Below, piece by piece: positions 45,065 through 53,730 of a stretch of DNA of 64,000 bases (position 1 is its first letter; each line of letters opens with the position of its first letter). Made by a program: the position numbers and the translations under genes. The DNA is from UMGS1590 sp963558655 (lineage in GTDB: Bacteria > Bacillota > Peptococcia > Peptococcales > Peptococcaceae), in assembly GCA_963558655.1 (NCBI GenBank), contig CAUWHJ010000008.1, positions 35,627 to 99,626 of the forward strand. The letters run 5' to 3'. The notes beneath the pieces are model-generated. The model was not told the DNA's origin, made no database searches, and was given only the letters and a program-made list of their open reading frames with translations.

Positions 45065-45925
45065 ATGGCGTTTTTGAATTTCCGCAGAACACCGGACAAT
45101 GAATTGGAGGCTGGTGGTCGCAAGATTAGCCGCTCGGCAGCTGAAAAAAACGAAGTAAACTGTCCGAACTGTCATCGCGCTTTTATGAGCGATGAGTTGG
45201 AAAAAAACTTGCAGTGCTGCCCGAATTGTGGTCATCATTTTGCGCTTTCTGCGCGCCGCCGCATTGAACTGATAACGGACAGAAACAGTTTTCAGGAATT
45301 TTTTGCGGACATTGTTTCCAGTGATCCGCTTGAATTTCCAAATTATAGCGAAAAACTTGAAAAAGCACAGCGCACTTCCGACGAAAATGAAGCGGTAGTT
45401 TGTGGTTTGGCGTCCATCGGTGGTGCCAAATGTGCGTTTTTTGTGATGGAAAGTAAGTTCATGATGGGCACCTTAGGCGCCGCAGTCGGTGAACGCTTGA
45501 CGCGTTTGTTTGAGCTGGCTGTGGAAAAACGGCTGCCAGTGGTTGGCTACACCGTGTCCGGTGGTGCGCGTATGCAAGAGGGGATGTTTTCGCTCATGCA
45601 AATGGCGAAGGTGAGTGGTGCCGTGATGAAACACAGCCAAGCCGGTCTCCTTTATATGCCGATTCTGACAGGGCCAACGCTTGGCGGTGTGACAGCCAGC
45701 TTTGCCATGGAAGGCGACATCATTCTTGCCGAACCAGGAGCGATTGTTGGTTTTGCCGGTGCGCGTGTGATTGAACAAACAACGCGCAAAAGCCTGCCTA
45801 AAGGGTTCCAGACTGCAGAATTTTTGCTTGAGCATGGCTTTGTTGATGCGATTGTCCCACGCGCTGAGCAACGTGTTGTATTGGCGCGGCTGCTAAAGCT
45901 GCATGCGGAAAGGAGCGGCCAATGA
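45065..45925 (+). CDS. accD: Acetyl-CoA carboxylase carboxyltransferase beta subunit
   Basis: 286 residues. An N-terminal four-Cys zinc ribbon (CPNCHRAF, then CCPNCGHHF) and the crotonase-like carboxyltransferase fold with TVSGGARMQEG and GPTLGGVTASFA. Works with AccA. Overlaps accA by four bases. Confidence 0.97.
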   Translation: MAFLNFRRTPDNELEAGGRKISRSAAEKNEVNCPNCHRAFMSDELEKNLQCCPNCGHHFALSARRRIELITDRNSFQEFFADIVSSDPLEFPNYSEKLEKAQRTSDENEAVVCGLASIGGAKCAFFVMESKFMMGTLGAAVGERLTRLFELAVEKRLPVVGYTVSGGARMQEGMFSLMQMAKVSGAVMKHSQAGLLYMPILTGPTLGGVTASFAMEGDIILAEPGAIVGFAGARVIEQTTRKSLPKGFQTAEFLLEHGFVDAIVPRAEQRVVLARLLKLHAERSGQ

Positions 45926-46716
45926 GCAATCAGGCATTTGAGAGCGTAAAAATTGCCCGTGATAGCAAACGACCAACGGGCTTGGATTATATTAACGCCA
46001 TTTTCAGCGAATTTTTCGAGCTACACGGCGACCGTTGCTTTGGCGATGACGCCGCCATGGTAGGCGGTATCGGTTACCTTGGCACACGGCCGGTGACAGT
46101 GATTGCCATTGAAAAAGGTCACAGCATTAAAGAACGTAATGCGCGCCTTTCCGGCGCACCACATCCGGAAGGCTATCGCAAAGCATTGCGTCTGATGCGA
46201 CAGGCTGAAAAATTCAAACGGCCCATCATCTGCTTTGTAGACACATCTGGCGCCTATTGTGGCATAGGCGCCGAAGCACGTGGTCAAGGACAAGCTATTG
46301 CCGAAAATCTGGTAACGATGATGGGGCTTGAGGTGCCAATCATTTCCATTTTTATTGGCGAAGGCGGCAGTGGCGGCGCCTTGGCGTTGGCTGTGGCCAA
46401 TCGCGTGTGGATGTTGGAGCACGCCGTGTATTCTGTTATTTCGCCGGAAGGCTGCGCCAGCATTCTTTGGAAAGATGCCAAACAGGCTGACGTGGCTGCA
46501 GAAAGTTTGAAACTAACTGCCCAGGACGCCTTGACATTTGGCTTCGCAGAAAAAATTCTTTCGGAAAAAGACATTGGCAGCCGTATCTTCTATAAAGATT
46601 TACAGCGTATGCTGATTAAAGAGCTGGATATTCTGGCTCAGGAAAAAGATCTCAGCGAAAGCCGTTACAAACGTTTTCGTGCCTTGGGCACACTCTGTAA
46701 AGAGGAGCAAAAATGA
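45922..46716 (+). CDS. accA: Acetyl-CoA carboxylase carboxyltransferase alpha subunit
   Basis: 264 residues, somewhat shorter than the E. coli form (319) because the N-terminal part is reduced, as in several Bacillota. FVDTSGAYCGIGAEARGQ and GEGGSGGALAL mark the family. Overlaps the acyl-CoA synthetase start by four bases. Confidence 0.96.
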   Translation: MSNQAFESVKIARDSKRPTGLDYINAIFSEFFELHGDRCFGDDAAMVGGIGYLGTRPVTVIAIEKGHSIKERNARLSGAPHPEGYRKALRLMRQAEKFKRPIICFVDTSGAYCGIGAEARGQGQAIAENLVTMMGLEVPIISIFIGEGGSGGALALAVANRVWMLEHAVYSVISPEGCASILWKDAKQADVAAESLKLTAQDALTFGFAEKILSEKDIGSRIFYKDLQRMLIKELDILAQEKDLSESRYKRFRALGTLCKEEQK

Positions 46717-48359
46717 GCATTTATCAACATTTTTATACAGAGACTGTCGATGCAGCAGGTAAATTGCTGAACATTGACATTCATTATCCTGACAATTTTA
46801 ACTTTGGCTATGATGTCATTGATGCCATCGCTGCCGAATCTCCAGATAAACGTGCCCTGGTTTGGTGCAACACAGAAGGTGAAGAACGCATCTTTAGCTT
46901 CGGCGACATCAGCCGCGAAAGCAATCGTTGCGCCAATGCCTTGATGGCACATGGCATTGGTCGTGGAGACCGTGTTATGCTGGCGCTCAAGCGCCATTGG
47001 GAATACTGGATCACCGTTATTGCCCTGCATAAAATTGGTGCTGTGATGGTGCCTGTCACCCATATGCTGACAGCAGACGACATCGTCTATCGCCTTGATG
47101 CGGCAAAAATCAAAGCGGTTGTTTGCACCACCCAGAATGATGTGCCGGCGCATATGCGTGAAGCGGTTGAACGCTTGGGCTGTGACTGTAAGTTGTGGAC
47201 GGTGAAAACAGGCGTAGAGGGTTTCCGTTGCCTTGATGCAGATATGGCAGAAGCTCCTGACACATTAGTGCGCCAGGACACCCTGGCGAGCGACCCGTTG
47301 GCGATTTATTTTACATCGGGCACCACCGATCGTCCAAAAGGCGTTATTCACGACCACACCTATCCGTTGGCGCATTTTGTTACCGCCAAATATTGGCAGG
47401 GAACCAAAGATGGTGGTTTGCATTTTACCGTTTCTGAAACAGGTTGGGCAAAAGCTTCCTGGGGAAAACTTTACGGGCAATGGCTTAATGAATGTGCCGT
47501 CATGGTGTATGATTTTGATAACTTCGAGCCAAAACAACTGGCCAATATCATTAGAAAATACAACGTGACCTCCTTCTGTGCGCCGCCAACCATTTATCGC
47601 TATATGACGCGTAAAACAGACCTCGATTTTCCAACCTTGGAACACGCGTCAACAGCTGGCGAATATATGAGTCCGGATATTTTTGAGAAATTTAAGGCAG
47701 CAACTGGTTTGGATGTGCGTGAAGGCTATGGTCAAACAGAAACAGCGCTGCTTTTAGCAAACTTTCTTGGGATGCCATCAAAAGATGGTGCGTTGGGTTT
47801 GCCATCGGCACAATATCATATAGAATTGCGTAATGAAGATGGGCAGCCGGCCGCTGATGGAGAAATTGGCGAAATCGTTGTAGTCCCACAAGAAGGCAAA
47901 CATCCGGTAGGCGTTCTGAGTGGCTATCTTGACGATGAAGCACGTTTTGCCAAAGCATGGCGTGACGGCGTTTTTCATACAGGCGATGCCATCTATCGTG
48001 ACAGCGATGGCTACTACTGGTTCCATGGTCGATTTGATGACATCATCAAAACCGGCGGGTATCGTGTTGGACCGTATGAAATTGAAGAAGTGCTCATGAA
48101 ACATCCAGCTGTTATGGAATGCAGCGTCATCGGTGTTCCGGATAAACTGCGCGGCCAAGCCATTAAAGCCATTGTGGTGTTGGCACCCGGGTATAGTGCC
48201 TCTAAAGAATTGGATCGTGAACTGCGTGATTTCTGCAATAGTCAGTTGGCAGAATATAAATGGTTGCGTATCGTAGAATTTGTTGACGCTATGGAAAAAA
48301 CCATCAGCGGTAAGATAAAAAAAGCTGAACAACGCAAAGCGGAAAGCGCCCATGCGTAG
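46713..48359 (+). CDS. AMP-forming acyl-CoA synthetase
   Basis: 548 residues of the acetyl-/medium-chain acyl-CoA ligase group: P-loop TSGTTDRPKGVIH, GYGQTET (A5), GRFDDIIKTGGYRVGPYEIE (A7-A8) and catalytic Lys in SGKIKK. It activates a carboxylic acid to its CoA ester. Being coupled by four bases to accA in the fatty acid operon suggests a link to membrane lipid supply, such as activation of short or medium acids as primers or of outside fatty acids. Substrate is inferred, not seen. Confidence 0.88.
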   Translation: MSIYQHFYTETVDAAGKLLNIDIHYPDNFNFGYDVIDAIAAESPDKRALVWCNTEGEERIFSFGDISRESNRCANALMAHGIGRGDRVMLALKRHWEYWITVIALHKIGAVMVPVTHMLTADDIVYRLDAAKIKAVVCTTQNDVPAHMREAVERLGCDCKLWTVKTGVEGFRCLDADMAEAPDTLVRQDTLASDPLAIYFTSGTTDRPKGVIHDHTYPLAHFVTAKYWQGTKDGGLHFTVSETGWAKASWGKLYGQWLNECAVMVYDFDNFEPKQLANIIRKYNVTSFCAPPTIYRYMTRKTDLDFPTLEHASTAGEYMSPDIFEKFKAATGLDVREGYGQTETALLLANFLGMPSKDGALGLPSAQYHIELRNEDGQPAADGEIGEIVVVPQEGKHPVGVLSGYLDDEARFAKAWRDGVFHTGDAIYRDSDGYYWFHGRFDDIIKTGGYRVGPYEIEEVLMKHPAVMECSVIGVPDKLRGQAIKAIVVLAPGYSASKELDRELRDFCNSQLAEYKWLRIVEFVDAMEKTISGKIKKAEQRKAESAHA

Positions 48360-48399
48360 ACAATTACCTTGACATGCTTGAACATAAAGGAAGTGCTTG

Positions 48400-48846
48400 A
48401 TGCAACATCGTGTGACAGATTTTATGACCTTGGTGGTCGCTGCTTATAAGAAACTCCAACAAATCAAAAAAAAGCAAACCGCCATCTATGCGGCCTACGA
48501 CATCAAAAGTCAGCATGTCATGGTGCTTTTTTTTCTGGGTCATCACTCTGACGGACTCACAGTTACCGAATTGGCCAACCTTTGTTGCGAGGATAAATCG
48601 GCAACGTCCCGTGCTGTTGAATATCTGGTAGAGCGTGGGTATGTCGTACACGAAGAAGAAGAAAGTAAAAGACGCTGGCGTTCTAAAGTGAGCATTACAC
48701 CGGCAGGAATGCGGCTGTGTCGTATTATTGACCACGTTTCCATAGAAGCATCTAACGTTGTCAAAGAAGGCATCTCTGACGAAGATTTACAGGTGTTTTA
48801 TCGCGTCTTCCATCAAATGGTCAAAAACATGGATAAGTTTTTATGA
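48400..48846 (+). CDS. MarR-family regulator, likely of the fatty acid operon
   Basis: About 148 residues with a winged HTH (LTVTELANLCCEDKSATSRAVEYL and the wing EEESKRRWRSKVSI). Last gene of the fatty acid operon, 40 bases after the synthetase gene, with AAAGGAAG before the ATG at 48400. It may act like FabT/FabR and repress the operon at the palindromes near 38703-38750, probably with acyl-ACP or acyl-CoA as signal. Function inferred from position and family. Confidence 0.88.
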   Translation: MQHRVTDFMTLVVAAYKKLQQIKKKQTAIYAAYDIKSQHVMVLFFLGHHSDGLTVTELANLCCEDKSATSRAVEYLVERGYVVHEEEESKRRWRSKVSITPAGMRLCRIIDHVSIEASNVVKEGISDEDLQVFYRVFHQMVKNMDKFL

Positions 48847-48858
48847 AACGAACATTAA

Positions 48859-48903
48859 AAAAGCTCCTGACACAAACCAAACGATTTGTGCCAGGAGCTT
48901 TGT
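48859..48903. terminator. Bidirectional terminator between MarR and NUDIX genes
   Basis: AAAGCTCCTG-A-CACAAA pairs with TTTGTG-C-CAGGAGCTTT. An A-run before and T-rich sequence after let it serve both converging genes. Confidence 0.88.
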
Positions 48904-48915
48904 CGTTTCAAAGCA

Positions 48916-49392
48916 CTATGCGAGCGGCAAGGTCTTGCCATCAAGCACAGCTTCAAGAAGCTCATCATCATGATAGAGGAGTTTTAAGGAGAAAGGTGGA
49001 TAATCTTCGGCCAACAAATTTAAGAAAATGCGATCCCCCTGCCATAATGAAAGAGAAGGGATATCGCTTTTGGCGACCCAGCGTAATACACCCTCATGAC
49101 AATCATCTGCAAGCGTGCCTGTGAAGCCAGTAGCAGTATAGAGATGCATATATTCGGCTTCATTATCATTGTAGCAGAAAGTGATGATACCACGATAACG
49201 CCAGCGCGTAAGCGTGAGACCAGTTTCTTCACGCACCTCACGCAGCAGGCAATCGTCAGGCGACTCGCCGGCTTCAAACTTCCCGCCAACACCGATCCAC
49301 TTCCCCTTGTTGACATCGTGCTCCTTTTTCACGCGATGCAGCATTAGATAGGCGCCATCTTTTTCAATATAACATAAAGTAGTCAGTTTCAT
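48916..49392 (-). CDS. NUDIX (MutT-type) nucleotide hydrolase
   Basis: About 158 residues. The full NUDIX box GX5EX7REUXEEXGU is present at about 36-58 (GGKFEAGES and REVREETGL). Such small MutT-like proteins clear oxidised or other nucleotides; the exact substrate is unknown. The ATG at 49392 is chosen because GGGAGGAAA precedes it; longer frames run back through tRNA-Ser and are not real. No own promoter is clear, so it may be made by read-through from the tRNA gene. Confidence 0.92.
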   Translation of the reverse strand: MKLTTLCYIEKDGAYLMLHRVKKEHDVNKGKWIGVGGKFEAGESPDDCLLREVREETGLTLTRWRYRGIITFCYNDNEAEYMHLYTATGFTGTLADDCHEGVLRWVAKSDIPSLSLWQGDRIFLNLLAEDYPPFSLKLLYHDDELLEAVLDGKTLPLA

Positions 49393-49423
49393 GAAAGTTT
49401 CCTCCCAATCATGCTCGGATAAA

Positions 49424-49459
49424 ACAAAAAAACCGCAAGTCCAAAAAGGACTCGCGGTC
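49424..49459 (-). terminator. Terminator of the tRNA-Ser gene
   Basis: Stem ACCGC-AGTCC with AGGACT-GCGGT (48-80% paired with one bulge) and, on the - strand, a U-run. It lies between tRNA-Ser and the NUDIX gene. Confidence 0.8.
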
Positions 49460-49464
49460 ATCAC

Positions 49465-49553
49465 CGGAGAGAAGGGGATTCGAACCCCTGATACGGTTCC
49501 CCGTATACACGATTTCCAGTCGTGCTCCTTCAGCCAAACTCGGACATCTCTCC
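49465..49553 (-). tRNA. tRNA-Ser (GGA)
   Basis: An 89-base gene with acceptor GGAGAGA/TCTCTCC, discriminator G, anticodon stem CACGA/TCGTG with loop CTGGAAA (anticodon GGA, codons UCC/UCU), a long variable arm typical of serine tRNA, and T-loop GGTTCGAATCC. The CCA end is not encoded. Confidence 0.95.
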
Positions 49554-49569
49554 TCACTCAGCGAATATT

Positions 49570-49599
49570 ATTTTAGCAAAGGAAGTATGATTTTGTCAA
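49570..49599 (-). promoter_or_regulatory. Promoter of tRNA-Ser
   Basis: On the - strand TTGACA (49599-49594), an 18-base spacer and TAAAAT (49575-49570), about 17 bases before the tRNA. Confidence 0.75.
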
Positions 49600-49754
49600 C
49601 GGTAAATTTCATTTCTTTTAATTTTTTTGTAAAAGGGTATTGCAAAAAATCACGATTGTAGCATTGAAGAGATTGTCTGTTTCAAAACAATAAATTGTTG
49701 CTATCTTTGAGAGTGTAATTATAAGTGAGCAATGGGCAATATCGTGTTAAAATC

Positions 49755-49783
49755 TTGACAAAAATTGTGAAGAACGGTATAAT
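49755..49783 (+). promoter_or_regulatory. Upstream promoter of veg, perfect consensus
   Basis: TTGACA at 49755 and TATAAT at 49778 with a 17-base spacer: a full sigma-A consensus in AT-rich surroundings. Confidence 0.85.
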
Positions 49784-49795
49784 TATAAATTTTCT

Positions 49796-49824
49796 TTGAT
49801 TCCATGCCGATTTTGTGCTATAAT
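49796..49824 (+). promoter_or_regulatory. Downstream promoter of veg
   Basis: TTGATT at 49796, a 17-base spacer and extended TGCTATAAT (-10 at 49819), forming a tandem pair with the promoter 41 bases upstream. Confidence 0.75.
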
Positions 49825-49850
49825 AGAGATATTAGAGAGGATGATGCATA

Positions 49851-50123
49851 ATGACGAAGATAACGATTGAGCGTGTGAAGAAGTCGCTGCAGCCGTTTGT
49901 TGGTTGTGAGATTGAATTGGACGTGAATATCGGGCGTAATCGCGTGGTCAATCACAAGGGTGAGTTGGAGGCCACGTATCGGAATGTTTTTGTTGTTAAA
50001 GCAGACGATCAGGCTGAAAGACGATTATCCTTTAATTATGTTGACCTTGTCACAGGAAATGTTGTGGTTGCCTTACATAAAAATGGGCATACTTACCGTC
50101 TGGCTGGTGATGCACAATCATAA
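49851..50123 (+). CDS. veg: Veg family protein
   Basis: 90 residues matching the Veg/COG4466 family (ERVKKSLQPFVGCEIEL, then GRNRVVNHKGELEATYRNVF). In B. subtilis Veg is one of the most strongly transcribed vegetative genes and stimulates biofilm matrix production by an unclear route. AGAGAGG lies about 10 bases before the ATG. The strong tandem promoters fit high expression. Confidence 0.93.
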   Translation: MTKITIERVKKSLQPFVGCEIELDVNIGRNRVVNHKGELEATYRNVFVVKADDQAERRLSFNYVDLVTGNVVVALHKNGHTYRLAGDAQS

Positions 50124-50279
50124 GCCAGAGGTTCCTGGCTGAGGCTGGCTTGCTTTTAGCTGGAGATGCCCATAATGCGTACTTCGTTGGTTGAGATTTG
50201 TTCCTTTCTTTAATAATGAATATTGGTACTTAATGGCGTTTGAATGGATTTGCGTTATATAACGAGATGGAGGTTTATG

Positions 50280-50822
50280 ATGAAAGACTTAAAGGGTACA
50301 AAGACGGAAAAGAATTTACAGGATGCTTTTGCAGGTGAATCTCAGGCGCGTAACAAATATACTTACTATGCTTCACAGGCAAAGAAAGATGGCTATGTGC
50401 AGATTCAGATGCTGTTTGAAGAAACTGCAAGAAATGAAATGGAACACGCAAAACTTTGGTTCAAATATTTGCAGGGTGGCAGCATTAAGAGTACGCTGGA
50501 AAATCTGAAAGATGCAGCAGCTGGCGAAAATTATGAATGGACGGATATGTACAAGCGTATGGCTGAGGAAGCACGTGAAGAGGGCTTTGACGAAATTGCT
50601 ACACGCATGGATTTAATTGCACAGGTTGAGGCTGCACATGAAAAACGTTATCTGGCATTGTTGGCTGGTATTGAAAATGATACGACTTTCAAGAAAGAGA
50701 ACAGTATTAAGTGGAAATGCAACAACTGTGGCTATATTTTTGAGGGGAAGGAAGCACCAGCGATTTGTCCAGCGTGCAGCCATCCAAAAGCGTATTTTGA
50801 AGTGCTGGCTGAAAACTATTGA
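50280..50822 (+). CDS. rbr: Rubrerythrin
   Basis: About 180 residues: a four-helix ferritin-like diiron domain (first Glu in AFAGESQARNKY, then EETARNEMEHA, and repeated in QVEAAHEKRY) and a C-terminal rubredoxin domain with CNNC and CPAC. It reduces hydrogen peroxide with electrons from rubredoxin and protects anaerobes during oxygen exposure, which fits the presence of cytochrome bd. GGAGG sits 6 bases before the ATG at 50280. Confidence 0.96.
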   Translation: MKDLKGTKTEKNLQDAFAGESQARNKYTYYASQAKKDGYVQIQMLFEETARNEMEHAKLWFKYLQGGSIKSTLENLKDAAAGENYEWTDMYKRMAEEAREEGFDEIATRMDLIAQVEAAHEKRYLALLAGIENDTTFKKENSIKWKCNNCGYIFEGKEAPAICPACSHPKAYFEVLAENY

Positions 50823-50833
50823 TGGATTGGGAC

Positions 50834-50865
50834 AAGGCATTCCGTTTTAATGGGATGCCTTTTTC
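50834..50865 (+). terminator. Terminator of rubrerythrin gene
   Basis: AGGCAT-CC pairs with GG-ATGCCT, followed by five T. Confidence 0.8.
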
Positions 50866-50883
50866 TTTTGCGTAGATGCGCTG

Positions 50884-50912
50884 TTGACAATTTAGAGGTT
50901 CTGAATTAGTAT
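50884..50912 (+). promoter_or_regulatory. Promoter of the cardiolipin synthase gene
   Basis: TTGACA at 50884, a 17-base spacer and TAGTAT at 50907. Confidence 0.75.
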
Positions 50913-50941
50913 GAACATTATATAAAAAAGGAGGGGTGCGT

Positions 50942-52510
50942 GTGGCAAATGAAAAGGAAAAAATTCGCCAAACAGGCTTGACGGCGGTCAACAATTCGTT
51001 TTTTCTAACGGCGGTGTTGGTGCTTATTCAAGTAGGTGCTTGGGTGTTGTTTTATCGGGTAGTTACGGATAAATTCGTGAGCAATTATGCGATTGTTTTT
51101 CAGTTTATCGCTGTAATTTTAACGGTGTTGATGATTTGCTATATTGTTTTGCAATGCCCGCACAATGCTTATCAGATTGCCTGGCTGACGCTTTTGGCAT
51201 TGATGCCGACGGTGGCGCTTATGATGTATGTTGTGATTAAGCTGGTGCCGGGGACGGCGCATTTGACAGCGCAAGTACATGAAAAGGAATTACAAACAGA
51301 GCTGTATTTGAACAATAATGAGACGGCACGGCGTGATTTGTCGTTTATGGATAATAAGTATGTTGGTCTGTTTCATTATTTGGCTTCGGCGTGCAAATAT
51401 CCAACCTATTATGGTGAAGATGTGACTTATTACAGCACCGGCGAAGAATCTTTGGAAGCATTGTTTGAGGATTTGGAGCGCGCAGAGTCGTTTATTTTTA
51501 TGGAATATTTCATCGTCCACGAGGGGAAAATCATGGAGCGCGTTTTAGATGTGCTGAAACGTAAGGTGGACGAGGGCGTGGAAGTGCGTCTGATGTATGA
51601 TGGCTTTTGCGGGCTTAGTCTGCCGCAGCATTACGCTGAGCGTATCAATGAAATGGGCATTGAATGTCGTGTGTTTTCGCCGATTCGCCCGATTTTGTCG
51701 TCCTATCAAAACAATCGTGACCATCGCAAGATTACGGTGATTGATGGGAAGGTGGCTTACACCGGTGGTTTCAATTTAGCCGATGAATACGCCAATTTGA
51801 TTGAGCGTTTTGGCTATTGGAAAGATGCAGGGGTGCGTTTGACGGGCAGTGGTGTGCAGTCGTTGACAGCGATGTTTTTGCAGATGTGGAATGTTGCAGC
51901 CGGTTGGCATACCGATGACTATGCACGCTATATGGCAGCGGAACCAGAACAGGTGCGTACACAGTCCATCATTGCACCGTATGCAGATGCACCGGAAAAT
52001 CACCATGATACGGCCTCTAATGTGTATTGTCAGATTCTCGATTTGGCGGAAGATTATGTGCACATTATGACGCCATACCTTATTTTAGACGAGCGTATGC
52101 GTAAATCTCTGGAATTTGCTGCTGAACGTGGCATTGATGTGCGGCTGATGCTGCCGCATATCCCAGATAAAAAAATTGTCTTTATGATTGCACGCAGTTA
52201 TTATCCAGAGCTTCTTAAAGCTGGCATCAAGGTTTATGAATTTACACCGGGCTTTTTACATTCTAAAGTATTTGTGAGTGATGATCGCATTGCAACAGTG
52301 GGGTCGGTGAATTTGGATTTCCGCAGTTTGTTTCTGCATTTTGAAAACGGTGTGCTGATGTATGACAAAAAGGTGGCTGCGGCTGCTGAGGAAGATTTTC
52401 AGGAGACCTTAAAGAAATGCGAGCGGATTTATCTTAAAACCTACACATCTTTTCCGCTGTATAAGCGTATCTTTGGTCGCTTGATGCGTGTATTTGGGCC
52501 GCTCATGTAA
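50942..52510 (+). CDS. cls: Cardiolipin synthase
   Basis: About 522 residues. Three N-terminal hydrophobic segments (about 15-110) anchor it; two phospholipase D domains follow with HRKITVIDG (His near 261) and HSKVFVSDD (His near 440). It joins two phosphatidylglycerol molecules to cardiolipin at the membrane. The GTG at 50942 has AGGAGGGG 5-6 bases upstream; a GTG two codons earlier overlaps that site. A small membrane protein gene follows after 11 bases. Confidence 0.95.
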   Translation: MANEKEKIRQTGLTAVNNSFFLTAVLVLIQVGAWVLFYRVVTDKFVSNYAIVFQFIAVILTVLMICYIVLQCPHNAYQIAWLTLLALMPTVALMMYVVIKLVPGTAHLTAQVHEKELQTELYLNNNETARRDLSFMDNKYVGLFHYLASACKYPTYYGEDVTYYSTGEESLEALFEDLERAESFIFMEYFIVHEGKIMERVLDVLKRKVDEGVEVRLMYDGFCGLSLPQHYAERINEMGIECRVFSPIRPILSSYQNNRDHRKITVIDGKVAYTGGFNLADEYANLIERFGYWKDAGVRLTGSGVQSLTAMFLQMWNVAAGWHTDDYARYMAAEPEQVRTQSIIAPYADAPENHHDTASNVYCQILDLAEDYVHIMTPYLILDERMRKSLEFAAERGIDVRLMLPHIPDKKIVFMIARSYYPELLKAGIKVYEFTPGFLHSKVFVSDDRIATVGSVNLDFRSLFLHFENGVLMYDKKVAAAAEEDFQETLKKCERIYLKTYTSFPLYKRIFGRLMRVFGPLM

Positions 52511-52521
52511 AGGAGAAAACG

Positions 52522-52755
52522 ATGGTATCAAAAAAATTGCTGCGTGTGCTCATTATCGTTCTTGGGGTGATGATTGCGCTGCCTATCTGGCAGTTGAGTG
52601 GCATGGTGTTTTGGGGGATATTGTGTGGCATTACAACCATCTTGGTGTTGGATGTTGCCATGCTGCGGCCGTATTCTCGACGTATGAAGCTGATTTGTTT
52701 GGCGTTTTATGTGGTCAGCATGGTTTGTGTGGTGGCTTGGGTGCTCACGATGTAA
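52522..52755 (+). CDS. Small membrane protein of unknown function
   Basis: 77 residues, nearly all hydrophobic, with two or three membrane segments (about 6-22, 26-48, 56-76) and a short basic stretch between (RPYSRRMK). AAAGGAGAAA precedes the ATG. Directly behind cls, so probably co-expressed. No family recognised. Confidence 0.75.
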   Translation: MVSKKLLRVLIIVLGVMIALPIWQLSGMVFWGILCGITTILVLDVAMLRPYSRRMKLICLAFYVVSMVCVVAWVLTM

Positions 52756-52756
52756 T

Positions 52757-52792
52757 AAAAAATGACGCAGTCTTTTGGCTGCGTCATTTTTT
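52757..52792. terminator. Terminator after the cls operon
   Basis: AAAAATGACGCAG pairs with CTGCGTCATTTTT: symmetrical, so it can work in both directions. Confidence 0.9.
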
Positions 52793-52810
52793 GTGGGCTT
52801 TGTGGACAAA

Positions 52811-52846
52811 GAAAAAGACCACTTACAGCTTTTGCTATAAGTGGTC
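52811..52846 (-). terminator. Terminator of the tRNA-Leu gene
   Basis: GACCACTTA/TAAGTGGTC stem (52817-52846) with a U-rich end on the - strand, four bases from the tRNA 3' end. Confidence 0.85.
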
Positions 52847-52849
52847 GTC

Positions 52850-52933
52850 TGCCAGCGGTGGGATTCGAACCCACACGGGTGTTACCCCAACGGATTTTGA
52901 GTCCGTCACGTCTGCCAGTTCCATCACGCTGGC
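52850..52933 (-). tRNA. tRNA-Leu (CAA)
   Basis: 84 bases: acceptor GCCAGCG/CGCTGGC, discriminator A, anticodon stem ACGGA/TCCGT with loop CTCAAAA (anticodon CAA, codon UUG), long variable arm and T-loop GGTTCGAATCC. CCA is not encoded. Confidence 0.95.
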
Positions 52934-52952
52934 TTGTTGTCGTTACTTGATT

Positions 52953-52981
52953 ATCATACACAGATTTGCAGCAAATGTCAA
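52953..52981 (-). promoter_or_regulatory. Promoter of tRNA-Leu
   Basis: On the - strand TTGACA (52981-52976), a 17-base spacer and TATGAT (52958-52953), 20 bases before the tRNA. Confidence 0.8.
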
Positions 52982-53080
52982 GCATTAAATAAAAATTACG
53001 CTGCTTTTACATGACGTTTACACGCGTGCGCCATTTCGGCGTTTTTTCCGGGTGCTTGGGGAGAAAGAGGGCGGAAAACT

Positions 53081-53109
53081 TTGCGACCGTGCGAGGGGCA
53101 TGGTATAAT
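53081..53109 (+). promoter_or_regulatory. Promoter of the polyphosphate operon
   Basis: TTGCGA at 53081, a 17-base spacer and TATAAT at 53104. Confidence 0.7.
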
Positions 53110-53162
53110 AGGAACAGATTATGTACTTGTCTGTTATTTTTGTTTGGTGAAGGATGACGAAT

Positions 53163-53702
53163 ATGCAATTCTTAGAACATGATGCAGAGGTTCTCATGTT
53201 GTGTGAGGATCTGCAAAAAACCTTGAAACAATTCAACAATAAAATGTCGTGGTCAGATGACGAAGATTTGTCGCTGCAAAAGCGTCTGGCGATGATTGCC
53301 AAAGCGGTGGATTCGGAACGTCGTTTGATTGAAGAAATTGGTCTGCCGGGGCGTTATTTGATTGAGCATCTAACAGCGATTCTTGGAGAAAATAATTATT
53401 CTATTGGTTTCCGCTATCACGACCTTCAAAGCAGTCGTGGGCAGCTTGGTGGCATTAGCGTTGGCGAATGGGGTACGATTACGCTGAAAATTGGCAATGT
53501 GGAAGTGTCCTGGCGCGATCAGGACGTGCAGTATATGTTCTACCCAGATCAGATTATTGTGCGCCCGAAAGATTCCATCGAAGATGAAATTACCATCTAT
53601 TTCAGCTATTCGCTGAAGTATGCACAAGGCCGACTGAAAAAGTTTCAAGCGGTGAAAGACGATCCGCAGACGGTGTATTGGCATGAGAGTTTAATTGTAT
53701 AA
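53163..53702 (+). CDS. Uncharacterised protein ahead of ppx-ppk
   Basis: About 179 residues, soluble, not recognised. The first half is helical and charged (EHDAEVLMLCEDLQKTLKQF), the second half looks beta-rich with an even pattern of aromatic residues (ITLKIGNVEVSWRDQDVQYM). No signal peptide or membrane segment. Start at 53163 follows GAAGGA by 9 bases; an ATG at 53154 is too close to it. It is the first gene of a three-gene unit with an exopolyphosphatase and polyphosphate kinase, 28 bases before the former. Confidence 0.8.
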   Translation: MQFLEHDAEVLMLCEDLQKTLKQFNNKMSWSDDEDLSLQKRLAMIAKAVDSERRLIEEIGLPGRYLIEHLTAILGENNYSIGFRYHDLQSSRGQLGGISVGEWGTITLKIGNVEVSWRDQDVQYMFYPDQIIVRPKDSIEDEITIYFSYSLKYAQGRLKKFQAVKDDPQTVYWHESLIV

Positions 53703-53730
53703 ATCTAATAGAAGAAAAGAGAGAGAAACA

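Noticed and set aside
49393..49557. N-terminal extension of the NUDIX protein
   Set aside because: The extension translates the tRNA-Ser gene and its terminator; a good ribosome site precedes the ATG at 49392.
52488..52988. 166-codon frame behind cardiolipin synthase
   Set aside because: It runs through the small membrane protein gene in another frame and then through tRNA-Leu antisense.
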